From NCBI RefSeq assembly GCF_001949145.1, contig NW_019091694.1:64001-128000 (forward strand): a stretch of 64,000 nt of DNA, in the 5' to 3' direction. The notes beneath the pieces were generated by a model. That model was given only the letters and a program-made list of their open reading frames with translations, ran no database searches and was not told the origin of the DNA. This document shows, piece after piece, positions 33,826 to 46,516 of the stretch (position 1 is its first letter; each line of letters starts with the position of its first letter). Both the position numbers and the translations under genes were made by a program. The DNA is from Acanthaster planci (taxonomy: Eukaryota > Echinodermata > Asteroidea > Valvatida > Acanthasteridae).

Positions 33826-36800
33826 CTGTACATGTTGGTTGACATGTTCCTTATCGTGCGTTCCTGTGCAGTGTTTCTGGCTCTCTGGCTCTTCACTTTT
33901 GTCCGGAAGAACTGTGGATGGACTTGTCAAATTATTGATTTACCTTTTTTTAAACAACACCCCCCCAACGAAAATGGACACACATACCTTTAAGCACACT
34001 CTCTGATTGGAATGTTTGCTGAAATCAATTGTTTTCTCTTGTTCAATGTCATGCTCAAATGTTGCACTCTGTTCCTCTGACCTCTGACGAGATTAATGAC
34101 AAGGCAGCCAAAATATTTCAAATGGTTTTATACAGCATTTGTAGCACATTTCTCTGTGAGTCCATATACTGACTGACCCCCCTCCCCCGTAGTAAGAGCC
34201 GTCCACTCATGGAAATATGCTGTAAAATGTCTCACACTTTGGAAACCTTGTCGATTCAAATTCAGACCAGCCAATCACTGGCAAGCAATCATTGTAAATT
34301 TTTAATATAGCCAGTATTTGGGTATAGTTTTGTAAGTTCTTAATATTTTTGGGTATAGTAAGCCTCCAGCTTGTTCAATTTCAGCTCCATAAATTGTTTT
34401 CAGTATGATTTGCCTATCAAGAAATGTATTCATTGACCCCAAGTGCCTGTACCTCACACGAATTTATCCTATGAGTCAACATGACCTCTTAGATTTGGCA
34501 AAAGAGATGGAAAGCTGATCTATTTTAATCCACTCCCCCCCCATTAAGTCAAATCTCCAAGACAAATAGGAGTGGGGAGACAGATGTGCATGTATGGCTA
34601 TCACCCATGTGACCCTTGTTATCACAGACAGTAGTTGCATCTGTCATTCAAAAACCTATTACAGTGATAGTCTTGAGCAATGCCTGTAATCCATCCTAGG
34701 GAATGAAGTTATTGATCACTTGGAAGTCACCTGCTATACATACATATACATGTACATGTACAAGTGTGACAATTTTTTATATGTACAGCAGTATGCAGAT
34801 CTTGATTATGTTGGTCCAGTGGAAGCAATTCAAGACGTTTTTTCCCCGTTGATTTTTTTTTTAGAGGAAAGCCATGGACTTTGTACTGCAGTTTGAAAAC
34901 TGAATTTTGGACAACACAGTCCGATTGTTTCACAAGGGAAAAGTATGTATTCAAATTGTGGACAGAAATCAACTTTGAATGTGCAGTTTATGCAGCAGGT
35001 TGAGCCATGGTCTGGTGTGCATTATGGGCCACCGTCATTCAGTGATATTAACATGTAATTGACCAGCCTATTAGATTTACCCCATACAATAAAATTTAAT
35101 ACATGTATCTAATATCTATAAATTGGTGTTTATGGGCCCGTTGGGTGTTTTCATTAAGAAATATCCAGAAACTCTTGCAGTGTAGGTTTACGCATAGTTC
35201 AAGTAATGCAGTTAAAAGGGAAATTCGTTACTTTGTGTTTAAAAAAAATATTTACACCTAAAACACATGGTTGACGGGGCAGTGAGCTTTGGGTGTCCAG
35301 CGTTTTATTCATTCCTGCATGTGTATCACCCTCTCAGATGTCATATGAATTAGATTCTGCAAAGATACACTGCACATTTTCATTATCTAATCACACTGCC
35401 ACCTGCCAACCCTGAACCTAACACTTGTGTCATGGCAATTGAAGCAGCAGTCTAGAAAATACTTGATCCCTCCTTGGAATATTAATTTTGGTTAAAAGCC
35501 ATTGATGCAAAACATTCATTGCAGAGAAGCTGAATATTTGATTGTTGTTGTGCCTGAATGGCACTTACTTGTACGTGGGTGTTAATTTTGAACAGTTGGC
35601 ATTATATAAAGGCATACAGACCTGAAAACCCAAGGGAAATTTAAGAATTTCAAATGCACTCTATTTCTATTTTTAAAAGAAATTTTTAAGTATAGGCCTA
35701 CAGTGCACTGTATGATTTTTTTTTTATTTTTGGAAGAATTCGATAAAGACGCATTTTTTGATTTCACGGTGTGTGGGTTTGAAGGAGCCTGCTCTCCCCT
35801 GCGTATCTGTCTTAATGAAACCCATCCATCATCCGTTGCCCTTCACCTAGTTACGTCGCAGGGGTGCTGGGAGTCATTGCGGAGCAGGGTACCAGTCAAG
35901 TTGCCGTTCACCACATCCTCTGAAGCCCCCTTCAAGGGCCAGCAGCATGGGATGGGAGAACGGTGTTAGCACACTCTTTAAAGCAGATGCGATTTCTTCC
36001 CACGAAGGCATATCTTTTTTCTCGGAAGTGCGGCTGAATAAACCCCTATTGGCAAATGCTTATGTCTGCATTATTCATCATTTTCCTACTGGCTAAGACT
36101 TATTTTTGTTAAAGCAGCAGAAACCTCATTTCTTGATATTTATTAAAGAAACAAATATATGCTTGGCTAGTCTTAAATGTTAATTTAAGATCAGTTCAGG
36201 AGAATCGACACGATTGTAAACGCCCCAGCTGCAGACAAGGGCGGTATCAGCATCCGCTCTCCTTAGGTTATTCCCTTTCATGAGTAGCTTTGGCGTCAGA
36301 AATTCGAAACAAGTTAAGAAATTAAACATTTTGATTGATTCCTTTCAACAGTTTTATTTTATTCAAACACCCTATCACCATTTTGTGGTATGTTCCTGGT
36401 GCAAGTACATGTACATGTACATGTAGTCCTAAACAGTTGTCTTGTATGGAAATAGGCAGGCATATGGCACGTAATGCTTGAGGTAGCACAGAACACGAGC
36501 CAATGGTGAGGGACATATCAGCATCCATTCTCCTTTGCCGGTTGTAACTTGTAACAACGTTTAGGACAGCCATTTATTCCCATTTATAAATACTTTATGA
36601 GCCTAAATGAAAGTAAGTTAAAAAATTATTATTCCTAACGATATTATTTACCAATTTTAATTCAGTTTTTTCCCAGCACCCGTCCATGTTATGGTGTGTG
36701 CCTCTGCAAGCCAATACTTATCATCAGTTTAAAGTGTAGCAGCAATGGATTTTTCTTTGACTCAATTTTCCTTCAGATTTGTATTGTTCTTCAGTGTATG

Positions 36801-38510
36801 AAAACTCTTTTACTTTCTTGTTTGGTTAAATGCATTAAAAAGTGCATATTTTTAAACAATTAAAATAATCCATGATTTCCCGGACAACTGAGGGCGCTGT
36901 TGCTGTGAAGTCGTCTCGGGAAGACATGGTTAGTGAATAGGTCTTTCTATTCAAATTGTGACACCAGAATTTAATAACTGAAAACATTTCTGTGAGAGGG
37001 ATTGATGCACATGAATAATAATGAATCAGCAAAGAAGAGAAAAGCGAGTCCAAGAAGATCTACAAAAATGCAGGACGTTTTGTGTACAAACCAATGTAAC
37101 ATTGAGGCCTCTTCCTGAGATTACATCACAATTTTACTCATAGATATGGAAATACTCATTAGCATAGAAACCCAAAATGCATTAAAATACCCTTGAACTA
37201 CTAAAACAACATATAAAATAATGTTCACTGAAACACAAAGGTGCATTTTGAACTAATTGATTGCAGCTACCCTTTAAGACCAGCCTCATGACTGGCTCTC
37301 AAATAACAGGAATGACTGAACTGACTGTCTGAAGTTTGAATCCCATTGAAATTGGGGTATGGTGAGACAAGGCTAAACCAAAAATATTAAGTTACAGCTC
37401 CGTTGGATTGCTCTCATCTACCTGTGATGAGGTCAGTTGCACCACTATTAAAAGCTGGCGCAACTTGGACTTGACAAATCAGCAGTGGATCACGAGTTGA
37501 GCCAGTGAAGATAATTCCTCCCACAGCGTTGATCCACAAAGTAACATTGGAATGCAACTGACTTCCTTTGGTAGTTTCTTGTTGGCCCATTGATGTCGGG
37601 GATACATATAGCCATCATTTCTTCCTACCTGATCTTTAGACCACCCAAAAAACCAACTGTCTTGGCACAGTGGTAACATTCTGAAATAAACCGTTTTGAT
37701 GCTGCCTGGTGTATTGAGTTGGGATACCGGACGAATACGGATGGCCATGCATGGATCACATAATGAGAGTGTGATTCTTGCGACAAACTAGTAATGCTTT
37801 GTTGAAAGTAGGCCACCATGGGTGTCGCCATTTTGATGCCACGTCCAATATGTTGGTAAGGTATGCATACACAATCACCAACATGCAGAGGATGTAAGTT
37901 TGTAACGTCATGGGCCACATAACAGCCAAACAGTGCCCTTCTGCAAGTGTGTTTTCGTAACAGGAACTTGAGGAAGGTCTGATGAACATAACCAGGCCAG
38001 GTTTACTGAGGTGACTTAAGCCACTCTCTCATTTGAAATATCGGGCACTGTCGGCGTAAGTGTTGGTCTGCACATGAGTATAATTTATTTTGTATCAAGG
38101 ACTTCTTGCATGTTTGTAATCTACATGTAACTTGAGCTCAGGGGCAATTGAATTCATGTTAACTTTTGCCATGTCTGAACATGCTGATAGTGATATTCTG
38201 TAAAATAATGAAAAAATGTTGTCTTTTATTTCTTGATGTCTTCCCACTCGTTGAAGCCTTGCTTTCTTAAACACTAATGTCATCAATTAACATCTTAGCA
38301 ATCCACCCAACCTTAAATTTCAACACCAGTTGAGTCATATTCTATTTCAGGGGGGCAGACCAGTCCTAACATACATAGTTTGTTGGATGTCTAGTGACTT
38401 AAACTTTAAAGGAGCAGTGCCTGTACATTATACTACAAGGAATGTGAACCAGGGATCCTGTACATAAAGACTCTCATTCACGCCGCCATTAAAAGGTTAC
38501 ATGTACAAGT

Positions 38511-38743
38511 ACTCTCTAAATTCCTAAGAATGAAAGTTTACTCTATTCGAGTGAAAATTCAATCCCTCGGATGGAAATTAAGGACCAGACGAATTGGAGT
38601 GAAATTTATTCACCCAAAAGACTAAAATTTCACTTGAGCTTCCACTGGAAGGGGCTATTTTCAGCCTTTTTCAGTCTAAATTCAGAATGATTTTCACTCT
38701 AAAACATCTTGTCCCTAATTTCACTCTTTCCGATTTAGAGAGA
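38511..38743. mobile_element. MITE-like element, ~230 bp
   Basis: The left end CTCTCTAAATTCCTAAGAAT (38512) is matched by the inverted right end, which on the minus strand reads CTCTCTAAATCGGAAAGAGT. Inside are several phrases of the type GAGTGAAA/TTTCACT. No coding sequence. The flanking target duplication is unclear. Confidence 0.6.
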
Positions 38744-41700
38744 TAGGGCCTACGTGTAATCTCAATTGGTGTCTGAAATGTTTCAAACGTAGCCCTGTAA
38801 AGTAAGACTTTTAACACTGAGATTAATAGAGTTTACTTGAGTTGAAGACATCTCTTGTGGAATTTTCTGCTTTGGGGCAAAGTAGGGCCGAGTCAATACA
38901 AATAATTCACTATTTTGATACTTGACCTTCAATTCGATGGAATATCCGAATATTGGGTTGTACTGACTGGCAGATTGTTGATTAACAAAACCATATACCA
39001 AAAATCAGCTGCAATAACGCATGCAACTGTACATTATAATCAATATAATAGCTTCTCTTCTAGGAGTATCTCCAGCCACGATTTAGCAAGATTTAAGAGA
39101 TGAACAAGACTTTTTGCCCTATCGAAAATTTCTAATCCTTTTAAATTGTTTAATGACTAATTTACTTTTTTAATCGTACATAGATTTCTGTCGCTTTTCA
39201 TTTAGATCTGCTTGAAACAAACCTCCATAATGCATTTTTTCTCATTTAAAGCAAAAGAAAATGTTCCCCTTCTTTTTCATGAATTTTGCATTGGAATATT
39301 CAAAATCAGAAAATAATATTTGATAATCAATCAAATATTCAGTTATTTGGCACAGCCCTCGGGCAAAGCTGTATGGCCTAATGTTATTATAATAAGCATT
39401 AGTTGTGGCCAAATTGCTGCAAGTTGGCTTTGGGGCATTCTGGTGAGTGCCTTGAAATTGGTCTCAGACATGTTTATGCCAAATGAAAAGAAAGCATGCT
39501 GGAGCGGCCATAGCTATGTATTAGTGTAGGGTCGATTTTGGACAGCAAATTTTTAGTCAACCAGCCTCTAGAGAAACTTTTTTTATTGGCACAGGATATA
39601 ACACCTTATAACCCATTTCACCTCATTACAAGGTGTACTTTTGCAAAACTAATGCCAATAAACTCACATTTTCGGGCTTGGGTCACATTTAAAGTATAGG
39701 ATTAGTAGGTTATGGGAGCAAAATTAAACATGTGACCCACTCTATAAACTTGAGTCACAAGTCACCAGTGCTACCTGTTGAGTTTTGCTTTGTATTAGAT
39801 TGAGGAATTTGGGCTCTTTAATTTGATGTGTCACATTTGGAATGACGGAACTAGATGTTGTGTAGATTATAAGGTGTTGATGATTCTTATTGCTTAAACA
39901 CTGCAAAATGTTTTACAGGCCTTTAACTCAAAAGTGGCTCTGGCAACATGTGACTAATTTTTGCAGAGTAGGTTGCATATGTTTTCAGAAAGGCTTTTTG
40001 CTTCCCCCCCAAAAGCAGGTTGCTTCCTAATTTTTGTCCTTGTTATATTATACGTGTACCTATTACCTACAAATATTCAAATTGAAATGTTACTCAAATA
40101 TGTTAAAATACTTACCACAGGCCTACATGTTCATCAAATCAGTGATGCAGACCATTTTTGTTGTAGGGATGAATTGGGACTGTGAACTGGTCAGCATTGA
40201 CTTGAAAAGGACAGTCTTCCACACCCAGTCCTTGATTCCCATGGATGCATACACTCCTCGCTTTAACACATTACACCGTTGTGGCTCATACTGATGGGGC
40301 AGGTATTACCATCTGTTCCCATCAGCTTGATTCATGGAGGCAGGTGTGATCACTGATTACCCTTCTCTCTCGCTCTCCTTTCCCAGCTGAAGAGTTACCA
40401 GGCTGGAGCTGGCCGAGCCCAAGGAGATAGGATTGACTAATATTTCACTCATATGTACCAGGGCTTAATCATGAAGGTGTATTACCCTTGATGTCGTAAA
40501 CATCTTATTTGGAACCAGAGTGAGGGCTTTTACTGGACCAAGAGCAATCTTCACTGAGAGAATACAATTGTGGACTTGCATGGTTTGTGCACGAGTTACT
40601 TAATGATGCAAGGCGGAAAATTGGTTCTCAAGATCATTGCACTCTTGACTTTTACATAACTTCAAAAGTGAGTATCATCATTGAGGGTACATTATTTTGT
40701 GGAAATGCTTTGTAACTTTGTATTTCGTAAATGCTGTTGATATGTTATGTCAGTTGCACTCTGATGAAGAAGTAGGTTTAAATGGATACTTAAAATAACC
40801 AAGAAAAGGCTCATTTGTCAATTATCAATCACTGGGCAATTTCTAGGTTTCAGAAATCAGATAAAAGACCTTGTGCTTGTATACTTTTATATGTACACAG
40901 CAGAAAGGAGGGAGCCATATTTTTTTCTGTTTGTTCAGTGTGCTGGCTGTGGTTACATGCAGCTTGTGAATATTTGCACACCATCACCAAGTTGCAGGCA
41001 GTGATCAGGATGATAGCATTGGGCCTTTAAGCACATCGTTAACCTGCACTTAACAGTGCCATTGTCCTTTCAAGATTACATCATTAATCCTCTCAGTATG
41101 CTGCTGCTCACTATTTGCCCCATTGAAATCACCAGGCGGAAGATTGCTTTTGATGGTTTAATAATACATGTAATCGTACAGTTTTGCCATCCTCACTCTC
41201 AGATGTCCTTGCAGTTATCAAAAGAGTTCCCTTTGTTTAGAGTTGCCATGGTGATCAAGCTCAGCATTTCCGTGGCAACAGCGAGCTGGGACTTTGCAGC
41301 ATGTATACACTGACACACATCCGTGTACATCCATATTCTCAAGTGATTCGTGTAAACTTCATTACCTGTGGTCCGATGCTGAGTCAGGTGCATATTTACC
41401 GTCTGTGCAAGACCTGGCTTTAGTTTTGCTGGCACTCCACCTCATAAATATTCATGTCTTTGTCTACACACACACTAGACTAACTCATGCGTAATTGATG
41501 AACTGCTTTTTTTTTTCTTCTTTTTTGTCTCTTGTGAACTTTTATTCAGTGTGGCAAAATGTTTGAACATGGATCCCCACGTCCAAACCTCTGTCACAGT
41601 GGTTTTGCTGAACTTTGATATTTTTTTATGAATGTCATTGACATTTTGTCCGGTTGATGTTTCACGATTACAAATGGCAAGTGGATAGCATGTTGACTTT

Positions 41701-44700
41701 TTGTGAATTTTCTCCCCCATAGAAGGGTGTAGGACTGCATTGGTCCCACTGCGTACACAAACCATAGTTGAAGAAAAGTAAAAACTCAATTATGTTGACA
41801 GTGATTTGCAACATGTGCATACATACATGTAATCCAAGCTTAAAGAGTGATTTCTATCTGGCATGAATTGCACTGGCTGACTATTTCAATCAATCAGAAG
41901 GAGCGATTGTGAAATTGGACTTTTAAAAACATAAGTACTGAATTTAACATTGAATTGTGAACAGTTGCATTACAGGCCAATTGTGCATAATGCATTTGGT
42001 AAGTACATGTAGAGACTGGCTGGACTGTTGAGTTGTCTTTAATTGACAACTTTGACAGTTAAAATGTTAGGGGAAAAACCCAAACTATCGTACATGCGTT
42101 TGGCCTGAAACTTCCCTCTTGCTTGATGCCTGATGTAAAGTTAATGGGCCAGCTGGAGCCTCCTTAATTTGGGTTTCCCCAAACCAAACTTTAATTGTTC
42201 TGGGAGAGTAAGAATTATGAACAGCTGATGGCGCATCAACTGGGCATATTGAATTCATGTAAAGGTACATGGCACTATCAGGATTTTTTTTTTTTGCAAT
42301 GAATAGGCTGATGCATATGATTGCACATGCGCCCGGTATGTGCTTGTAACATTTAGACTGACATTCTGTAAAGCACAAGTGCATTGGGAAGGTTAGCTGA
42401 CATCACTGGCTTTGATGCCAGCGTTGTAAATTACCCTAATGCAAGTACATGGATACATACATTTTACACCTGCTGTTTCGTTTGTGCCAAGTTTCAGTTT
42501 CCGTCCAGGCTGCAGTGCTTGTTTTGCCATTGTATTCCCGAAAGAGAAACAAAGCTGAACAAAGATCAGATGTACCCATGATCAGTCTGTATTCGGGGAA
42601 GTGATCCATTATGGCACGGCGGTCAAGATTGGGGTTGCATCACATTTGCACGGGTTAAGCTGTATTGTGCATGTGCATTGTTAAGTATAATACAGTCTCG
42701 GGCTAATCTATAATTGACCTATCGTGGTAGAATTGCATCACTGCAGCTTGTGAAATATTGTCCAATAATTGACACAATATACAAAATTGATGCAGAGTGC
42801 ACAAAATCTGAGACAAATTTCAGCTTCCCAAAATTCCTTAGGGTGCCTTTGGAGATGTTTTGGTTGGACCGGGAATTAACTCATTTTCTTTTATTAAATT
42901 GAAATAAATTTCACTTTTTGGGAGGGTCCTTGACATCTGTTCCGTGATTGCCCTGTGTAAAATGAAGGGGTTTTTCTCTGGAAACCAGTTAAGCACTGTT
43001 TTCAAATTTCATGTACACTCGCTTGTGTAACCAAGGAAACTTTGTTGTCTAAAACTGATTCTATCTTGTTCCGTTCAAAACACCTGTGTATAGAGAAAGA
43101 ATAATCTAACATGAAGAACACAATCACAAAAATTGACAATTTCAACCATTTTGAACACAAAATAAGTTCAGAAAGATATGTGTCAACTGATATGATCATC
43201 TCAGTGATGTACATAGTGCATGCATATTCATAGTGCCATACATGTACATTGCAGGCCTGCACTGCATTGCGAGTACACATCTTCTGCATACATGTACATG
43301 TCCATGTATAAGGTCTAAGTTTGTTATTTCACTCAGGTTGACAAGTGTTCTTGACTAAGTGGTTGAAAGGACTGAACATCAGCAAGATGCAGATAACTGC
43401 CTATTTGTGTGATTGAAACATTCATTTGTGGAAGCTGACGCGGCCAGAATGTGTCGTCAGTGTGCGCACTTGTCACACTCGACGTAGTTCCATGGGCCAC
43501 TCACATTCTGCGCTCCCGCTGCCTCTGAATGGTTGCCAAGGACGTGTTTGTGGGTTGCCATGGTAAAACCTAATTAGCATCTTCTTCTCATCTCTGTTCT
43601 TCGGAGGGAGCAGGGAAAAGCCCCAGCCAAGATTTCTCTCTCTCCCCCCCCCCTGCGGTGAGAGCGATCGGCCTGGCTGGGGTTTTAAGGGAATTGAAGA
43701 CAGGCAAGGCAGTGGCGTCGATGTGACAGGCTGGTTGTCATGGCTCTGTGTGCGTGGATGCCCGGTGCGGACTGATGCAGGCAGACCCCCGAGCAAGGCA
43801 GTGTGAGAGCCAAAATCATTAATCCTATCATGATGCAATGACCTTTACATTATTGGGCCTGGTATCCATCCGTGGATGGATGATGCAGGGTTTTTTTTTT
43901 CCTCTCAATCCCACACATTCTTTGGAACATGTAAATGGCCTTGGTGATTGAGTATCATTGATCCAGTTTCGGCAAAGCAGCTGCGGTGATTCCCATTCTC
44001 CACTGTCACCCGGAAGAAGAGGACGGTCTTTTTTTTTTTTTTTTTGGTCGATGTATCAGGAGAAAATTTCTTCTTCACAAGCTCGGATTTAAACACTTTG
44101 AAAGCCAGCACATCTTCTTCACTGAGTATTGCCCATCCTCAAGGACTCCTTGCCACTCTAGCAATGGAGGAGACTGCAGTACCGCTGCCTCAAGGTACAA
44201 GTACAACTCTCTTCTGGTCAAAGCACACGCAGGGCCAAACCAGCTTCATAGCCCCTTTAATGCAAGGTCTCTAGCTACATGTAATTGTAATCCGATATCG
44301 TGAATAATATTGATGTGTACCATACACACAGTATAATTAATTCATAACTGCAAGATAGGCAATCGCTTAAACACTAAAAATATAAAGCCTGACTTGCTGA
44401 TGTGTAAAGTACATTTGAGGTTTGCCCTTTCATGGATTGGTTTGCAGTAGGCTGCATTATCAGTCTTTAATGATGTTTCATTTGATACAAAGATCAGGTC
44501 ATTTATTGTCTTCAATAGCTTTTGTGCCAAGTATTACACAAACTCAATGGAGCTGGACAATGTACTCAGCAGTATATACGTGCATACATCAACAGTTAAG
44601 GGGCATTCTCTATATACAATAATCAGCGTTTAATTGGTCTCTTGGGTTAAATATTCATTTGTTCAGGAGTCTGCATGTTTACATGTACATGCACTTGACT

Positions 44701-45245
44701 AAAGTAAGCATTAACAGTCAAAATTATGGGTAGCAGTTTGGCTGTTGTGATTCCATACATGTACATGTACATGTGTATGTTCGCCTGCGTGTAACTACTA
44801 TATAAGTTTAGGGCTATGTAGTATACTGGGCTAAAAAGAAAAAATTATTGTTTACTATAATCTGTTTCTTGTCTTTGCCGGTTTCTTTTGTTACCAGGCT
44901 TCCCCTTGTTGGTTTTTAATGTTGGTTTGTTAAATTTGCCACCCATTGAAATGATGTTTTGTTTCTGACAAAATATTTAACTATGTGCATGTAAAATTAA
45001 AGCTGGTTAGACTTTAGTGAAATTTTCTTTAAACACAAAAGGATCAGCAAAAATTATGAAAATCTGTCTGGCCTTTGGGAGAAGTCGCTATCGTAAAAAC
45101 AAATATGGGCTGACTTTTTACGTTCAAGAGAAACCTTGACGAAAACCTTTTTTCACTTTCAAAGTTTAAAAAGCTTCATGTCCAGTAATAATTCTGTTTA
45201 ACATGAGATGTTAATGGCCAAACCTTCCACTTTGCTCTCTGACAT

Positions 45246-45838
45246 TATCAGGTACAGGTGCCCAGTAGGTGTACATGCGCTATCAGGTACAGGTGCCCAG
45301 TAGGTGTGCATGCATTTTCAGGTACAGGTGCCCAGTAGGTGTGCATGCATTATCAGGTACAGGTGCCCAGTAGGTGTACATGCGCTATCAGGTACAGGTG
45401 CCCAGTAGGTGTGCATGCATTTTCAGGTACAGGTGCCCAGTAGGTGTGCATGCACTATCAGGTACAGGTGCCCAGTAGGTGTGCATGCATTATCAGGTAC
45501 AGGTGCCCAGTAGGTGTATATGCACTATCAGGTACAGGTGCCCAGTAGGTGTGCATGCACTATCAGGTACAGGTGCCCAGTAGGTGTGCATGCACTATCA
45601 GGTACAGGTGCCCAGTAGGTGTGCATGCACTATCAGGTACAGGTGCCCAGTAGGTGTACATGCGCTATCAGGTACAGGTGCCCAGTAGGTGCGCATGCAT
45701 TTTCAGGTACAGATACCCAGTAGGTGTGCATGCACTATCAGGTACAGGTGCCCAGTAGGTGTGCATGCATTATCAGGTACAGATGCCCAGTAGGCGGCAT
45801 GCATTATCAGGTACGCGTGCCAGTAGGTGTACATGCAC
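45246..45838 (+). repeat. 35-bp minisatellite, 17 units
   Basis: Unit TATCAGGTACAGGTGCCCAG then TAGGTGTGCATGCAT. Fifteen units are exactly 35 bp and the last two 34 bp. Variants include a TTTCA start (units 3, 6, 14), an ACATGCGC end (units 1, 4, 12) and an AGATACCC core (unit 14). The order is not random: the variant series of units 4-7 recurs as units 12-15, eight units later, so a block has been duplicated inside the array. Non-coding, since the unit is not a multiple of three. Confidence 0.97.
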
Positions 45839-45874
45839 AGTTGTGGAGCTCAATTTGGTCCATACAAGCACACA

Positions 45875-45888
45875 GTTGCCATAGCAAC
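45875..45888. promoter_or_regulatory. RFX X-box motif, full match
   Basis: GTTGCCATAGCAAC fits the RFX-family X-box (GTNRCC-N(0-3)-RGYAAC) on both half-sites. It lies 37 bases past the end of the 35-bp minisatellite. Function is unproven. Confidence 0.45.
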
Positions 45889-46137
45889 AGGTTAGCATAC
45901 ATGTGTACTCGGACCTTGTATGTACCTTGTTTGAGAGGTAGTCTGTTGTAGGTACATGTATCTACACCAGTTCTTGATTTTCTTCGTGGACGTTGTTCTG
46001 CCAGTTGCTGCGACATTCCATTCACCACCTAATATTAAACTTTGATTGTTGTTATTTTGTTTTAATGGTGCTTTCAGCTACTCGGGCTATTTGTGCCAGT
46101 AACTATACGTTTACTTATAACCTTTATTAATCAGCAT

Positions 46138-46320
46138 CACATTACAGCATCAGAAAAGAAGGTCCAGTTTTAGAGGCAAGAGGAAACCAGAGTACCCAGA
46201 GAAAACCTGTGAGAGCAAAACTGGAAACCAAATGCACGTAAAGCCTGGGCCAAGTTGGGACTCGAACTCGGGCCGCATTGGTGCAGCGCGAGGAAAGAAC
46301 CGCTCCCCCCCTAAACTTTG
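46138..46320 (-). repeat. tRNA-derived SINE fragment
   Basis: On the minus strand: GGGAGCGGTTCTTTCCTCGC, then CGAGTTCGAGTCCCAAC with B-box AGTTCGAGTCC (46258-46268), then a body with TTTTCTCTGGGTACTCTGG and TTTCCTCTTGCC. That last phrase type is common in the central domains of invertebrate SINEs. Family not named. The minus-strand open frame over it is not a gene. Confidence 0.6.
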
Positions 46321-46387
46321 ATTGCATCACAAGGCTTAAATTTAGGTTGATATTTTCATCACTACAGGTGCAGTATACACTATACGT

Positions 46388-46516
46388 GTTTGTTTGTTCA
46401 TTCTGAATGTTCAACAGTTAGTTTTGGTGTAGAACAATCATTGTTTGTTTGTTTATTCATGTTTGTTTGTTCATTCTGAATGTTCAACAGTTGGTTTTGG
46501 TGTAGAACAATCATTG
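46388..46516 (+). repeat. Tandem duplication, ~73 bp
   Basis: TGTTTGTTCATTCTGAATGT and onward through GGTGTAGAACAATCATTG occurs at 46391 and again at 46464, with one difference (TTAGTTTT versus TTGGTTTT). GTTT-rich sequence links the two. A recent local duplication. Confidence 0.9.

Noticed and set aside
37479-37989. Overlapping minus-strand frames that might be a transposon protein; nearby A-box-like TTGGCACAGTGGT at about 37661
   Set aside because: No conserved protein motif, and no B-box at a suitable distance from the A-box-like sequence.
19670-39520. Possible shared repeat between 19670-19870 and 39310-39520
   Set aside because: Only short phrases such as GGGGCATTCT agree; no ordered alignment could be made by eye.
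45246-45838. CRISPR-like array
   Set aside because: The units are contiguous with no unique spacers and the host is an animal; this is a minisatellite.
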